From NCBI RefSeq assembly GCF_034427655.1, contig NZ_JAXOFX010000019.1, positions 18,475 through 82,474 on the forward strand: 64,000 bases of DNA, read 5' to 3'. This document shows positions 16,693 to 25,157 of this stretch, one piece after another (position 1 is the first letter of the stretch; every line of letters begins with the position of its first letter). This stretch comes from Robertmurraya_A mangrovi (GTDB lineage: Bacteria > Bacillota > Bacilli > Bacillales > Cytobacillaceae). The notes beneath the pieces were generated by a model. The model had not been told where the DNA came from. It did not search any database and saw nothing but the letters and a program-made list of their open reading frames with translations. The translations under genes were made by a program, and so were the position numbers.

Positions 16693-17415
16693 CTGTGTAA
16701 CGACCGTATTCTTCATTTTTCTGTTATAAACCATTTTGGATAAACTAATGCTCGCTTCATAAAGAAGTAGCAACGGTATCGTTACAAGGAAATCAGAAAT
16801 AAAGTCTGGCGGTGTAATTAAAACAGCTGTGACAATAAGAGCAAAGTAAGCGTATTTCCTTGATTTTTGTAACATAACTGGATTAATAATGCCTATCGTT
16901 GTCAAAAACATAACAACAACTGGCAGCTCAAAAAGAAGTCCAAAGGGCAAAGTTAGATGAATTAAGAAGGTAAAATACTTTTCCGTTGTAAAAAATGTAG
17001 TGAACATATCACCAGATAGAGTGATTAGGAACTTAAGCACTAGTGGAAAAAGAATAAAATATCCAAATGAAATACCAGTTATAAATAGTAAAAATAACGC
17101 CGGTATGTAGGATAGTGTTAGTTTTCTTTCTTTTTTTGACAAAGCTGGTTTTACAAATAACCAAAGCTGATGAGCAGCAACTGGAATGGTTGCCGCAATT
17201 CCAACTACAGAGGCAAGCATAAAATACACCCACAAAATATCACTTGGGCCAAGGACAGCTAATTTAAAATCTAAACCTTTCACTAAAAAGTGATAAATAT
17301 CTTTTACAAAAACAAATGAAACCATTAAAAACAGTAAGAAAGTAATCGCCGTAATCATTAACCTTTTTCGTAACTCTTCAAAATGGGCAATCACATGTAT
17401 ATCTTTATCTTCCAT
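16678..17415 (-). CDS. tatC: Twin-arginine translocase subunit TatC
   Basis: A 245-residue polytopic membrane protein with six helices. HFEELRKRL near the N-terminus is the conserved TatC motif that contributes to Tat signal recognition, and FELPVVVMFL in the middle and YAYFALIVTAVLITPPD later are family landmarks. The start at 17415 has GAGGGG 7 bases upstream and is preferred over an ATG five codons earlier. Together with the upstream tatA gene it forms a minimal TatAC system, the Gram-positive two-component type. Placement behind a Tat-substrate phosphatase gene mirrors phoD-tatAd-tatCd of B. subtilis. Confidence 0.93.
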   Translation of the reverse strand: MEDKDIHVIAHFEELRKRLMITAITFLLFLMVSFVFVKDIYHFLVKGLDFKLAVLGPSDILWVYFMLASVVGIAATIPVAAHQLWLFVKPALSKKERKLTLSYIPALFLLFITGISFGYFILFPLVLKFLITLSGDMFTTFFTTEKYFTFLIHLTLPFGLLFELPVVVMFLTTIGIINPVMLQKSRKYAYFALIVTAVLITPPDFISDFLVTIPLLLLYEASISLSKMVYNRKMKNTVVTQESSM

Positions 17416-17486
17416 CTCAAAACCCCTCATATGAAAAGGAAGACATAAGAATGTCCTTATATCTTCCTAGATTATTTTCTTCAGTT

Positions 17487-17669
17487 TTAAGCTTCCTTCT
17501 TCTTTTTCTCATCTGTCTCGTCAGAAACTAATTCCCGAGTAGACTTTTTAAATTCTTTCAAAGTGGTTCCGAATGCTCTACCGACTTCTGGTAATTTTGA
17601 TGGACCAAATATGATAAGAGCTAGTACCAATACTAAAATTAATCCTGGGATTCCGATATTTGATAGCAT
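17487..17669 (-). CDS. tatA: Twin-arginine translocase subunit TatA
   Basis: Sixty residues. One N-terminal membrane helix (GIPGLILVLVLALIIFGPSK) is followed by the hinge FGPSKLPEVGRAFG, an amphipathic helix and a charged tail, the classical TatA/E layout. TatA oligomers form the variable part of the Tat pore; in Gram-positive bacteria the protein also serves the TatB function. GGAGGCAG precedes the ATG. The gene lies 9 bases behind the PhoX-type gene and 71 bases ahead of tatC. Confidence 0.93.
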   Translation of the reverse strand: MLSNIGIPGLILVLVLALIIFGPSKLPEVGRAFGTTLKEFKKSTRELVSDETDEKKKKEA

Positions 17670-17678
17670 AACTGCCTC

Positions 17679-19331
17679 CTATTTTTTGAATCCTGTGATG
17701 GCTACCACTCCTGGTCTTGGCATCGTATCGCCTTTACGATGAGGCCATTTACTAGTTAGATTATTTAAGTTCTCTGTTTCCTCACCTGGATGTTGTACTG
17801 CTAAGAATAAGGTTGTTTCATCTGGAGTGAAGCTTGGTCCAGTTAATTCTGCTTCAATAGGAGCAGATGCGAATTGGTACGCTTCTCCAGCGTCTTTACC
17901 CATTGTTGGAATAACGAACATTCCGTTATTTGCGAAATGAGTATAGATACCTTGGTTTAATTTACTAGAAGACATATCTGTAACCGTCCAAAGGTTCCCA
18001 TAGCTATCGAACGTTAAGTTATCAGGTGCACTGAAGCCGCTCTGCTTTCCACCAGCAGCGAAAATTTCAAAGTCAAATGTTAATGAACCTAAATCACTTT
18101 TAGCCTCGATGAAACGAGTAATATGACCGTGGAAGTTCCCGTGACTATCATTATTTGTATGAGCAATAAATACCGTTTTATCGAATGGAGAAATTTCTAC
18201 ATCTTCCGGACGGTCTGTCGGCGTACCACCTACTAATAGTGCAGCTTCATGACAGAATACTACTACATCCGCTTGAGTTTGGAACTTCTCTAATGCAGCA
18301 TTATTTTTCTTATCTGTAGCCGCTTTACGAACCGTTTCAACCGTTAGTGGCACCCATGTACCTTTCCCCATGTTCGCTACATAAAGAGTCCCCTCTTCTA
18401 AAAGGTCACTATTTGCTTTCCCTCGAGAAGCTACATACTTGTTCTTACTAATAAATTTGTATACACAAGCATCCTTCTTATCATCACCCATGTAAACAAC
18501 AACGCGGCCATCATTCGTTAAGCCCATTGCTGCATTTTCATGGTTAAAGCGTCCTAATGCTGTATGCTTACGAACTTTAAAGTTTGGATCGAACGGGTCT
18601 ACTTCAATAATCCAACCATAGTGAGTGTCGTTTAACCCAGCATCTTTAGCGGTATATTCAAAGTTTTCTTCTGCAGATAAAACCGTATTCCAAAGAGTCT
18701 TCCCACCAGAACAGTTTGCAAATGTACCTTGTACATCGGTTGCGCTGTTAACTGTTTTTGAGCCTCTTGCTGGTCCTGTTAATGAGAATGGAGTTAGCCC
18801 CGTAACACGACGAGCGTATTTTGAGCTTGTATCCAGTTTCCATGTACCTTCTTTTCCATCTCTATATACTTCAATGATAGATCCACCTTGGTTATATAAC
18901 ATTTTTTCAATTTGAGCTGGTGTGTATTTACCGTCAGCTCCACGGGCACCATGTACGAATAATTCACTTGAATACTCATGGTTTACCCAAAGTAATCCTC
19001 TTGTATTTGAATTGTTAATAGGGAAATATAAAGTAAAGTCATTGTTAAAACCAAATGTATCTCCCTTAGCATTAATAACATCACCGTAAGCAGCTACTAC
19101 ATCATACTTGTAGCCTTGTGGCAGAACTACATCGTCCTTACTAGTAGGAGCGATTGGCTTAAAATTTAGACCTGATACTTTTTTATTAAATCCAAAAAGC
19201 TCATTAGCTGCCTCTTTTCCTTTTGCTTCAACTTTTGGAGTTAAAGCGCCTAGTCCAGTTGAAGCCACAGTTAAAGCAGTAACACCTGTTCCAACATAAG
19301 TTAAAAATTTACGACGGTTTAATTCAGTCAT
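17679..19331 (-). CDS. PhoX-family (DUF839) secreted phosphatase, Tat substrate
   Basis: A 550-residue exported enzyme. The signal peptide starts MTELNRRKFLTYVGTG, a twin-arginine motif followed by a weakly hydrophobic core and a cleavage site near KVEAKG. The body is the DUF839 beta-propeller of PhoX: LLWVNHEYSSELFVHG, LSAEENFEYTAKDAG, GRFNHENAAMGLTNDGRVVVYMGDD and EDVEISPFDKTVFIAHTNN supply the acidic and His residues that bind iron and calcium in characterised PhoX enzymes. These enzymes release phosphate from organic phosphate monoesters. The gene heads an operon with tatA and tatC, so the cell makes the exporter with its cargo. Pho-box-like and Fur-box-like sites lie upstream. Confidence 0.9.
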   Translation of the reverse strand: MTELNRRKFLTYVGTGVTALTVASTGLGALTPKVEAKGKEAANELFGFNKKVSGLNFKPIAPTSKDDVVLPQGYKYDVVAAYGDVINAKGDTFGFNNDFTLYFPINNSNTRGLLWVNHEYSSELFVHGARGADGKYTPAQIEKMLYNQGGSIIEVYRDGKEGTWKLDTSSKYARRVTGLTPFSLTGPARGSKTVNSATDVQGTFANCSGGKTLWNTVLSAEENFEYTAKDAGLNDTHYGWIIEVDPFDPNFKVRKHTALGRFNHENAAMGLTNDGRVVVYMGDDKKDACVYKFISKNKYVASRGKANSDLLEEGTLYVANMGKGTWVPLTVETVRKAATDKKNNAALEKFQTQADVVVFCHEAALLVGGTPTDRPEDVEISPFDKTVFIAHTNNDSHGNFHGHITRFIEAKSDLGSLTFDFEIFAAGGKQSGFSAPDNLTFDSYGNLWTVTDMSSSKLNQGIYTHFANNGMFVIPTMGKDAGEAYQFASAPIEAELTGPSFTPDETTLFLAVQHPGEETENLNNLTSKWPHRKGDTMPRPGVVAITGFKK

Positions 19332-19442
19332 GATTTTTACACCTCTTTTTAGTTTTGGAATTCAAGTTATTTACGTTATGTATAGTAGTTTCATTCACAA
19401 TTACTAGGTTAATAGATTAATATTAAGCTTGTACTAAGCTTG

Positions 19443-19499
19443 TTTTAACTTTTAGTAAAATAAAGTAAATTTTATTAAAATTTGTAAAACCAATGTTAA
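19443..19499 (-). promoter_or_regulatory. Candidate PhoP-binding direct repeats upstream of phoX-tatAC
   Basis: On the minus strand TTAACA (19494-19499) and TTTACA (19483-19488) are separated by 5 bases, giving the 11-base period of Bacillus Pho boxes. Weaker copies, TTTACT twice and TTAAAA, follow at about 10-11 base steps, with a TAATAT -10 candidate some 18 bases further on. PhoP control is inferred from motif and gene function. Confidence 0.5.
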
Positions 19500-19509
19500 T
19501 AAAAAATAA

Positions 19510-19531
19510 CCACCTCCAGCAATGAAAGTGG
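19510..19531 (-). terminator. Hairpin with T-run between the Fur-like box and the Pho-like box
   Basis: On the minus strand CCACTTTC and GGAGGTGG pair over 8 positions (two G-U) with loop ATTGCT, followed by TTATTTTTTATT. It lies after the Fur-like site and before the Pho-like repeats, so a transcript started at the former would meet it before reaching the phosphatase gene. Confidence 0.5.
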
Positions 19532-19559
19532 CAAAAATTAATATTTATCTGAATAACAA

Positions 19560-19574
19560 TGATTATTATTATCA
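19560..19574. promoter_or_regulatory. Fur-box-like palindrome
   Basis: The 15-base sequence TGATTATTATTATCA differs at one position from the 7-1-7 consensus TGATAATNATTATCA of Bacillus Fur-family sites. It lies about 230 bases upstream of the PhoX-type gene and just beyond the terminator of the DUF1540 gene. The surroundings are AT-rich, so a chance match is possible. Confidence 0.45.
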
Positions 19575-19598
19575 ATACTATAAATAGGAAATAAAGAA

Positions 19599-19620
19599 GA
19601 CAGCCCCGTTTAGGCTGCCT
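19599..19620 (-). terminator. Terminator of the DUF1540 gene
   Basis: Hairpin with arms ACAGCC and GGCTGC(C) and a 7-base loop, 12 bases beyond the stop codon, followed by a T-rich stretch (TCTTCTTTATTT) on the minus strand. Confidence 0.75.
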
Positions 19621-19631
19621 TCCGTATCATA

Positions 19632-19790
19632 TTAAAGTCCTTGTGGTTCGAAAGTTTTGCAGTCAGTTTCGCGGCTATTGTCTGCCTTGTTCCCTCTATG
19701 ACTAACTACGAAGATTTCATCTGCACCGCATTTTTCTCCGCCTTCATTGTGTACACAGTTACTTACTTCACATAATACGTCTAATGCCAT
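19632..19790 (-). CDS. DUF1540 small cysteine protein
   Basis: A 52-residue protein starting MALDVLCEVSNCVHNEGGEK. It has the DUF1540 pattern of four cysteines: C7 and C12 in CEVSNCVHN, C21 in CGADEIFV, and C44 in DCKTFEPQ. The pattern suggests a small metal-binding module; such proteins are common in Firmicutes and are sometimes expressed in spores, but the function is unknown. The ATG at 19788-19790 is preceded by GGGAGGTG at an ideal distance, and a terminator follows. It forms its own transcription unit. Confidence 0.88.
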   Translation of the reverse strand: MALDVLCEVSNCVHNEGGEKCGADEIFVVSHRGNKADNSRETDCKTFEPQGL

Positions 19791-19885
19791 CGTTTAACAC
19801 CTCCCTAACTTTTATTGTGGGCATCTTTCGTTTGTTTAATTCAGGTTGTTATTGAATAAAACTTTTCCAAACATATAGAAAAAAA

Positions 19886-19906
19886 CTTGCCTTTGTTGGG
19901 CAAGTT
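19886..19906 (-). terminator. Terminator of the ThrE-type exporter operon
   Basis: The hairpin ACTTGCC / GGCAAGT is followed on the minus strand by seven T residues and sits 14 bases past the stop at 19920. Confidence 0.88.
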
Positions 19907-19919
19907 ATAAGAGAAATAT

Positions 19920-20363
19920 TTAATTCTTGGGTGATAATTTTGCGTTTCTAATTATTTGATTAATTACTTCTGAAACAACTAACCCCATCGCAATAGAACC
20001 AGAAATCATGAGGGCTTTCGCAGCTAAATTAATTGCCGTATTATAATCATTCTCAACAAAGTTTCTCATAGCGTCGTAAGCTAATCCACCCGGTACGAGT
20101 GGTATCACCCCTGCTACACTAAAAATAATAATAGGTGTTTTATACACTTTAGCAAAGATTTGACTGGTGACAGCCACAATGACAGCTGCCACTAATGTAG
20201 CCAGAATAGGATCGTAGCTTTGAATCGTCATAATAATATAGATAATCCAGCCTAACATTCCTACCAATCCACACTTAATTAGCGAGGATTTCGGAGCATT
20301 GAATATAATTCCAAAGGCCGCAGAAGCAATAAAACTCGTAATGAGTTGTTCAACAATCATCAT
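19920..20363 (-). CDS. Threonine/serine exporter, C-terminal half (YjjB / ThrE_2)
   Basis: A 147-residue membrane protein with four to five helices. GVIPLVPGGLAYDAM is the signature of the second half of ThrE transporters. In many bacteria ThrE is split into an N-terminal YjjP-like protein and this short YjjB-like protein. Both halves are present here in one operon, 29 bases apart, and probably form a heteromeric exporter for threonine, serine or related small metabolites. The two possible ATG starts at 20363 and 20360 have only a weak upstream TAAGG. Confidence 0.88.
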   Translation of the reverse strand: MMIVEQLITSFIASAAFGIIFNAPKSSLIKCGLVGMLGWIIYIIMTIQSYDPILATLVAAVIVAVTSQIFAKVYKTPIIIFSVAGVIPLVPGGLAYDAMRNFVENDYNTAINLAAKALMISGSIAMGLVVSEVINQIIRNAKLSPKN

Positions 20364-20392
20364 AGTTAAAAACCAACCTTACTTGTATAAAT

Positions 20393-21154
20393 TTATAGAA
20401 ATGATACAACAACCGCTATTCCAGAGCCGATTGCAAACGCAGTTAAGAAGGCTTCAGCACCTTTGGATAGGCCCGAGACAAGATGACCGGCCATTAAATC
20501 CCTTACAGCGTTCGTTAGCAATAGTCCAGGGACAAGTGGCATGACAGCACCAATAATAATTTTATCGAGTTCCTGACCGATTCCTGTTTTCACAAAAATA
20601 AACGATAGTAGTCCAATAATTAAAGAAGCTAAAAACTCAGAAAAAAATTTAATTGGAACAAGTCGATGGATATAGATAACGCTCCATAGACCTGCCCCTC
20701 CAGCAATAAAAGCAGGTAGGAAATCCACCCAATCGCCTTGAAACATGATCAAAAAACATCCGCTAGCCAAAGCGGCCGCTAACACTTGTATCTTAATAGA
20801 AAATGTTAGATTGGCTGTTTCAAGTTCCTTTAGTAAATGGTAGGCTTTCTCTAAAGTGAGTTCCCCACTGCTTATTTTACGTGAAATACTATTAACTCTA
20901 GTCACTTTATACAAATCGGTTGTCCTGTCTGTGATACGAATCAACTTTGTCTTAGTCGGCTCTGATCCTTCTATGGAAAAAATAATACCTGTTGGTGTTA
21001 CATAACTATGTGATTCTTTTACACCGAAGGATTCGGCGATTCTCATCATTGTATCTTCTACACGATAAGTTTCCGCTCCACTTCGAAGCATAATACTCCC
21101 AGCGAGCAAACAAACCTCCATGATGTCATATGTAAGCAGTTTATTATTATTCAT
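20393..21154 (-). CDS. Threonine/serine exporter, N-terminal half (YjjP / DUF1212)
   Basis: A 253-residue protein. The first 110 residues are the soluble ThrE N-domain (MLRSGAETYRVEDTMMRIAE and SHSYVTPTGIIFSI are the diagnostic motifs); five helices follow, including AVMPLVPGLLLTNAVRD, the same PLVPG motif as its partner. The family exports threonine, serine and possibly other metabolites such as succinate. It is the first gene of the two-gene operon. AGGAGAGGTAA precedes the ATG. Confidence 0.9.
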   Translation of the reverse strand: MNNNKLLTYDIMEVCLLAGSIMLRSGAETYRVEDTMMRIAESFGVKESHSYVTPTGIIFSIEGSEPTKTKLIRITDRTTDLYKVTRVNSISRKISSGELTLEKAYHLLKELETANLTFSIKIQVLAAALASGCFLIMFQGDWVDFLPAFIAGGAGLWSVIYIHRLVPIKFFSEFLASLIIGLLSFIFVKTGIGQELDKIIIGAVMPLVPGLLLTNAVRDLMAGHLVSGLSKGAEAFLTAFAIGSGIAVVVSFL

Positions 21155-21306
21155 TTACCTCTCCTAAAGAACATTAATACTAAAAAGTTTTTTTTACAGT
21201 TTATCTATTATAGATTGTTTTATCAAGGCTCATTTTTATATAACGTACTGATTTCTTTCTACTAAAACTATTCTTAGTGGGATAATAAAATGCATCTAAA
21301 ATAATA

Positions 21307-21333
21307 AACCCGGTTCCACAGGGGAGCCGGGTT
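21307..21333 (-). terminator. Terminator of the M6 metalloprotease gene
   Basis: A strong hairpin AACCCGGTTCC / GGGAGCCGGGTT, 13 bases past the stop, followed by TATTATTTTA on the minus strand. Confidence 0.85.
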
Positions 21334-21345
21334 ACATGTAAGATT

Positions 21346-23166
21346 TTATTTAGCTGCTGTTTTGCTGTAATAGAATTTAGCAGTGATTGAACCATCTGCA
21401 TTTTCTACAATATCTGTAACATGGATTCCGGAGTCTGCTGGAGTCTTAGTCATACCTTTCCAGAAGTAATAAGAACCTGTATGAACATTAGAAGAATTTG
21501 GAGTTAACTTGCTTCCAGTTTTAAAGAAGTCTCCTGCATCTCCACGGTTTAAGTTCTTTTCTAATTCATATTTTCCATCTGCTTGCAGTACAGATAAACC
21601 ATAGTGTGTTACGACTGTCCCATCACTAGCTGTCTCTGATTGATTATTTTGGAATCGTTTATTCATCCAGTTCTCAACATTATTTGGACGGAATCCAGCT
21701 GTTTGATAAAGGTTAATAATGTTTTCATCTACATGCCAAGCAAGTAACCCATGTGCATCACTGCCCTGACGGTTAAAGCCTTGGTTAAATCCATCTTGTT
21801 GTACATTTTCAAATAAGAAATACTCTGTACCATTTGATCCCGGTACTTCCATCTTTACAATTCCATTATTAGCGTCTGCTTTGTTGATTGGAGGAAGAGT
21901 AATCTCCGTAATACCTTGACCTGGAGTAACTTCAATTGGATCTACCCATCCTAAGAAGATTTTTGAAAATGGATCAAAATGTGCTGGCGAGTTTCCTGAA
22001 TATGCACCGTTATCTGGATAACGTAACCAAGATCCACCGGCCATCATTGAATAATTCCCTACCCCTTCAGAGGAGTAAACAGTATCATAAAAATCAGGTA
22101 ATCCTAGTGCATGGCCAAATTCGTGCGCATATACACCGACTTGAGCCGGGTATGGACCTGTTTTAGCTGCATCCTCGTAAGCACCTGTCGCAGCATTAAA
22201 TCCAGATACGTTCCCACCAATTGCTGGTTGGATATTGTAATTATCTAATACTACACCATCATATGTCATCTCTTCTTTAACCGTTTTTTTAATCCATTCA
22301 CTTTGAGTCATTCCTGCTACTTCATCTGCTGGTTTACCAGTTTCATAGTATTTACCATAGTAAAGTGCACTTAATAAACTCCATTTGTGTGACCAAATCT
22401 GAGCAGGGTCTCTACTCCATTCAGCTCCCGTACCCTCGTGGACAACGAAGATATTTGGCACTTCACCATTTTCATCCGCGTAAGTAGAGAAATCGATTTG
22501 CTCATCTGCTGCTTTTAGTAGGTCTCTTACAAATTCACCTGTACGTGCATCACCGTTAACATTTCCATATACAAATTTTTCCGACTGCTCTAGGTAGTAA
22601 GAGGCACCTTGAGGAAGCTCCACCCAAACAAATTCGGTATTTTCATTACGAACGAGATTTGTTTTTCCGTAACTAGATTCCTTGTATGCGTTTTGCATCG
22701 TTCGGTCTGTTGGAGCTTTCACACCTTCTAACTCACCATATTGCTTAAAATAATCTAATTCATAAGGATTATATTCAGTACCGAAAATTAAATCGTCATA
22801 GTATTTTGCTGGAACTTGCCCTTTTAAATCACCAACTGGCTCGTCCCCGTCTTTGTATTTAGCTAAGATAACTAATACTGGAATGTCGCCTGTTGCTTTC
22901 TTGTAAGCTACATGATTATCTCCAGGTTTTTGAAACTTCTTGCCATTTTGCTTAGCAATTTTCTCTGCTGGATCTACCTTTGATAAATCAATTCCCAATT
23001 CCTTTGCTTTATCAGCAAGTTCAGGTGCCACCCCCACATAATGGGCAGAACTTAAATCGTATGTATGCTTGTCTTTTTCAGGTGATGAATGAGAGTCGAC
23101 TCCACTAAACGCCACACTTCCTAGTAAAGCTAACGATAGAGCGGAACTAGATAATACCTTTAACAA
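21346..23166 (-). CDS. Secreted M6-family metalloprotease (immune inhibitor A-like)
   Basis: About 606 residues. The best start is TTG at 23164-23166, because AGGAG lies 8 bases before it; a GTG three codons upstream overlaps that binding site. A signal peptide (SALSLALLGSVAF) is followed by a propeptide-like region. Zinc motif HEFGHALGLPDFYD, near residues 351-364, is the HExxHxxGxxD of M6/InhA peptidases, and the glutamate is catalytic. GGSWLRYPDNGAYSGNSPAHFDPFSK downstream is also InhA-like. At this length it lacks most of the C-terminal extension found in the roughly 790-residue InhA of B. cereus. A role in extracellular protein degradation is expected; it stands alone. Confidence 0.88.
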   Translation of the reverse strand: MLKVLSSSALSLALLGSVAFSGVDSHSSPEKDKHTYDLSSAHYVGVAPELADKAKELGIDLSKVDPAEKIAKQNGKKFQKPGDNHVAYKKATGDIPVLVILAKYKDGDEPVGDLKGQVPAKYYDDLIFGTEYNPYELDYFKQYGELEGVKAPTDRTMQNAYKESSYGKTNLVRNENTEFVWVELPQGASYYLEQSEKFVYGNVNGDARTGEFVRDLLKAADEQIDFSTYADENGEVPNIFVVHEGTGAEWSRDPAQIWSHKWSLLSALYYGKYYETGKPADEVAGMTQSEWIKKTVKEEMTYDGVVLDNYNIQPAIGGNVSGFNAATGAYEDAAKTGPYPAQVGVYAHEFGHALGLPDFYDTVYSSEGVGNYSMMAGGSWLRYPDNGAYSGNSPAHFDPFSKIFLGWVDPIEVTPGQGITEITLPPINKADANNGIVKMEVPGSNGTEYFLFENVQQDGFNQGFNRQGSDAHGLLAWHVDENIINLYQTAGFRPNNVENWMNKRFQNNQSETASDGTVVTHYGLSVLQADGKYELEKNLNRGDAGDFFKTGSKLTPNSSNVHTGSYYFWKGMTKTPADSGIHVTDIVENADGSITAKFYYSKTAAK

Positions 23167-23540
23167 GTGTATCACTCCTAGTAGTTTGATAGTTTCTTAT
23201 AACATATCAGAATTATCAGTATTTTCTCAATATGACAAAAGGCTTGTAGAAAAGCTGAGTGAGTCTTGTTTTATAGGTATGAAATATTTATTGTATTTCT
23301 ATTGGACTAGTAAAGGATACATATGTCTAATGCTATTTTGATGATTTTTATGGAGAAAGATTTGTATAGTGGGCTTCTCATCTAATGTGTCATTCTTTTA
23401 TAAAAAAGGACATTCACATGACTAATTACCTCTTTCGATAAATTCTTTAGGCAATTGGCATTAAAACAAAACCTTTCATATTACCTAAAGAAAAATTTCG
23501 GGAATAGAAAAGGTTTAGGGAATCCACAAAAAAAAAGAAA
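23167..23540. other. Gene-free AT-rich gap upstream of the metalloprotease gene
   Basis: No convincing gene, RNA or repeat was seen here. A 20-codon frame with AAAGGAT before its ATG near 23323 was noted and set aside as too short. The region must contain the promoter of the minus-strand metalloprotease gene, but no box stands out. Confidence 0.5.
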
Positions 23541-23568
23541 GAAACCTGAACCTTTTTATCAGGTTTCT
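23541..23568 (-). terminator. Terminator of the microcompartment operon
   Basis: The hairpin GAAACCTGAA / TTCAGGTTTC (seen on the minus strand as GAAACCTGA / TCAGGTTTC) directly follows the stop at 23570 and is followed by a T-rich run containing nine consecutive T residues. Confidence 0.9.
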
Positions 23569-23569
23569 C

Positions 23570-24298
23570 TTATAAAAACTCTATTGAACGGCAATCATAC
23601 GGATCAATTCTCTTTAACATATTTAACTCTTTTTGAGTTGGAAGTTCTGTAAATTTTAATTCATCATACAATAACTCAAATCCTGTGTTAGCTTTTACTT
23701 CTTCTAATGAAGAAGTCGGATGAATACGATCTAAATGCAGCTTTCCGTTTTTAAACTCAAAAATACAAAGCGGTGTAACAATCTTCCAAAGGTTCCCCCT
23801 CGTTGTAATGAAGTCCACTTTTTCAACAAAGGTTCTTATATCATGTTTGGTTCTCCAGATGATGGCTTTTTTTGCTGTGGGAATTAATACAGCACTTCCA
23901 GCTCCACCAGGTAAACGGACTTTTGGTTTATGATAATCTCCAATAACAGAAGCATTTACGTTTCCGTTCATATCAAATTGAATTCCGCCTAGAAAGGCTA
24001 CATCTAGTTTTCCTCTCATCGATAGATCGAAAATTTGCTCTAACGGGAAATAGGCTTCACCACTAGCAACTAAATCAGAGCCTGCAGAGGAATATCCTGC
24101 TTGCTTAATAGACGTTGGATTCACCCCACCAGGAATGTTTAGATGAACTAGATTAGGTGCATGCATATTCCTCGCAAGATTCATGGCAACCATAGGCATG
24201 TGTGAAGAAACACCATGAAAAACTGTTTCCTCATCAGCAAGTAGATTAGAGATGGCACATGTCATAATATCGCTTACTCTATAAGGTGATTGGTTCAT
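23570..24298 (-). CDS. CoA-transferase beta subunit (glutaconate CoA-transferase-like)
   Basis: A 242-residue subunit of a class I CoA-transferase of GctB/IpdB type. FHGVSSHMPMVAMNLAR near residue 28 and MRGKLDVAFLGGIQFDMNGN near the middle are family features. With the upstream alpha subunit it should move CoA between carboxylates; substrates are not readable. It overlaps the alpha gene by 4 bases (ATGA), so 1:1 production is expected. It is the last gene of the microcompartment operon and lacks an obvious encapsulation helix. A CoA-transferase could convert the acyl-CoA made in the shell to free acid while activating another acid, or recycle CoA; this is inference. Confidence 0.85.
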   Translation of the reverse strand: MNQSPYRVSDIMTCAISNLLADEETVFHGVSSHMPMVAMNLARNMHAPNLVHLNIPGGVNPTSIKQAGYSSAGSDLVASGEAYFPLEQIFDLSMRGKLDVAFLGGIQFDMNGNVNASVIGDYHKPKVRLPGGAGSAVLIPTAKKAIIWRTKHDIRTFVEKVDFITTRGNLWKIVTPLCIFEFKNGKLHLDRIHPTSSLEEVKANTGFELLYDELKFTELPTQKELNMLKRIDPYDCRSIEFL

Positions 24299-25128
24299 AT
24301 GCGCATCATCCTTTCTCCTGCGTAATCTAGTTTTTCATAACCTTTTAGGTAACTTTGAATTTCTTCTTTTGTTTTCATTGATATAAAAGAAGTTAGTGAT
24401 TTGTCATCAATATCATACTTTTTATAAACTGAGCAGGGACTAGCCCCACGTGGTACATGAACAATATGATTGACTAGGAATCCTGGTATATCTATGTTTT
24501 CCTCATGCAGTTTCATTTTCGTTTCTGACACGATCTGTTCAGTTGTGATGATAACCTTCTTAGCTGCTCGGCTGATAAGGATATCTTCAAACTTTGGACC
24601 ATAGATTTTTGCATTACCCTTTGCGTCACATTCTTGTACATGGATAACAGCAACATCTGGTGTTAACGTTTTTACGAGTGTAACGGGCTCTCCTCCAAAC
24701 GGGTCCTCAACCACAACAAAGTAATCGTTCTTTAGAAGCAAGTCCCCCGCATTTAGCCCTTTTACTGGCATAAATGGTACGTTCATGGTCGCCCCTCTTA
24801 AAGCACAAATCACAGTGTAACAGGCATGTTCATTCCCTATGATTTGGCCACTTTCAACCCCTTTTCGATAGTGGGTTGCTAGACCATATTTTGTTTCATA
24901 GCTTACAAAACCAGCATCTACCGATTCAACACAACCCATGGCACATAGTAGGTCAATATCTTGTGCACCGGCTGTCTTCACGATTTTTAAGTTTTTCTTT
25001 TCTTGCCTTGCCATTTCTCTGACGAAAGCCATCGGTGCCCTGTGTAAAACATTTCCGCCGAACGAAATCATGCTTCCATTAGTAATATGAGAAACAGCCT
25101 CTTTTAAGCTTATCGTCTTTTTCAACAT
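24295..25128 (-). CDS. CoA-transferase alpha subunit (glutaconate CoA-transferase-like)
   Basis: A 277-residue partner of the beta subunit, with the open alpha/beta fold of GctA-type CoA-transferases: GSMISFGGNVLHRAPMAFVR at the N-terminus and ALRGATMNVPFMPVKGLNAGD and GGEPVTLVKTLTPDVAVIHV in the middle. The ATG at 25126-25128 is preferred over a GTG three codons earlier because GGTGGTG precedes it. It follows the flavoprotein gene by about 30 bases. Its presence in a microcompartment operon is unusual compared with the Pdu and Eut loci. Confidence 0.85.
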   Translation of the reverse strand: MLKKTISLKEAVSHITNGSMISFGGNVLHRAPMAFVREMARQEKKNLKIVKTAGAQDIDLLCAMGCVESVDAGFVSYETKYGLATHYRKGVESGQIIGNEHACYTVICALRGATMNVPFMPVKGLNAGDLLLKNDYFVVVEDPFGGEPVTLVKTLTPDVAVIHVQECDAKGNAKIYGPKFEDILISRAAKKVIITTEQIVSETKMKLHEENIDIPGFLVNHIVHVPRGASPCSVYKKYDIDDKSLTSFISMKTKEEIQSYLKGYEKLDYAGERMMRI

Positions 25129-25157
25129 TAGCACCACCGTTTCTTAAACCGGTAATT

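Noticed and set aside
17033..17233. A 66-codon minus-strand frame
   Set aside because: It lies wholly inside tatC in another frame.
23323..23385. A 20-codon frame with AAAGGAT before its ATG
   Set aside because: Too short and without recognisable features; AT-rich chance match is more likely.
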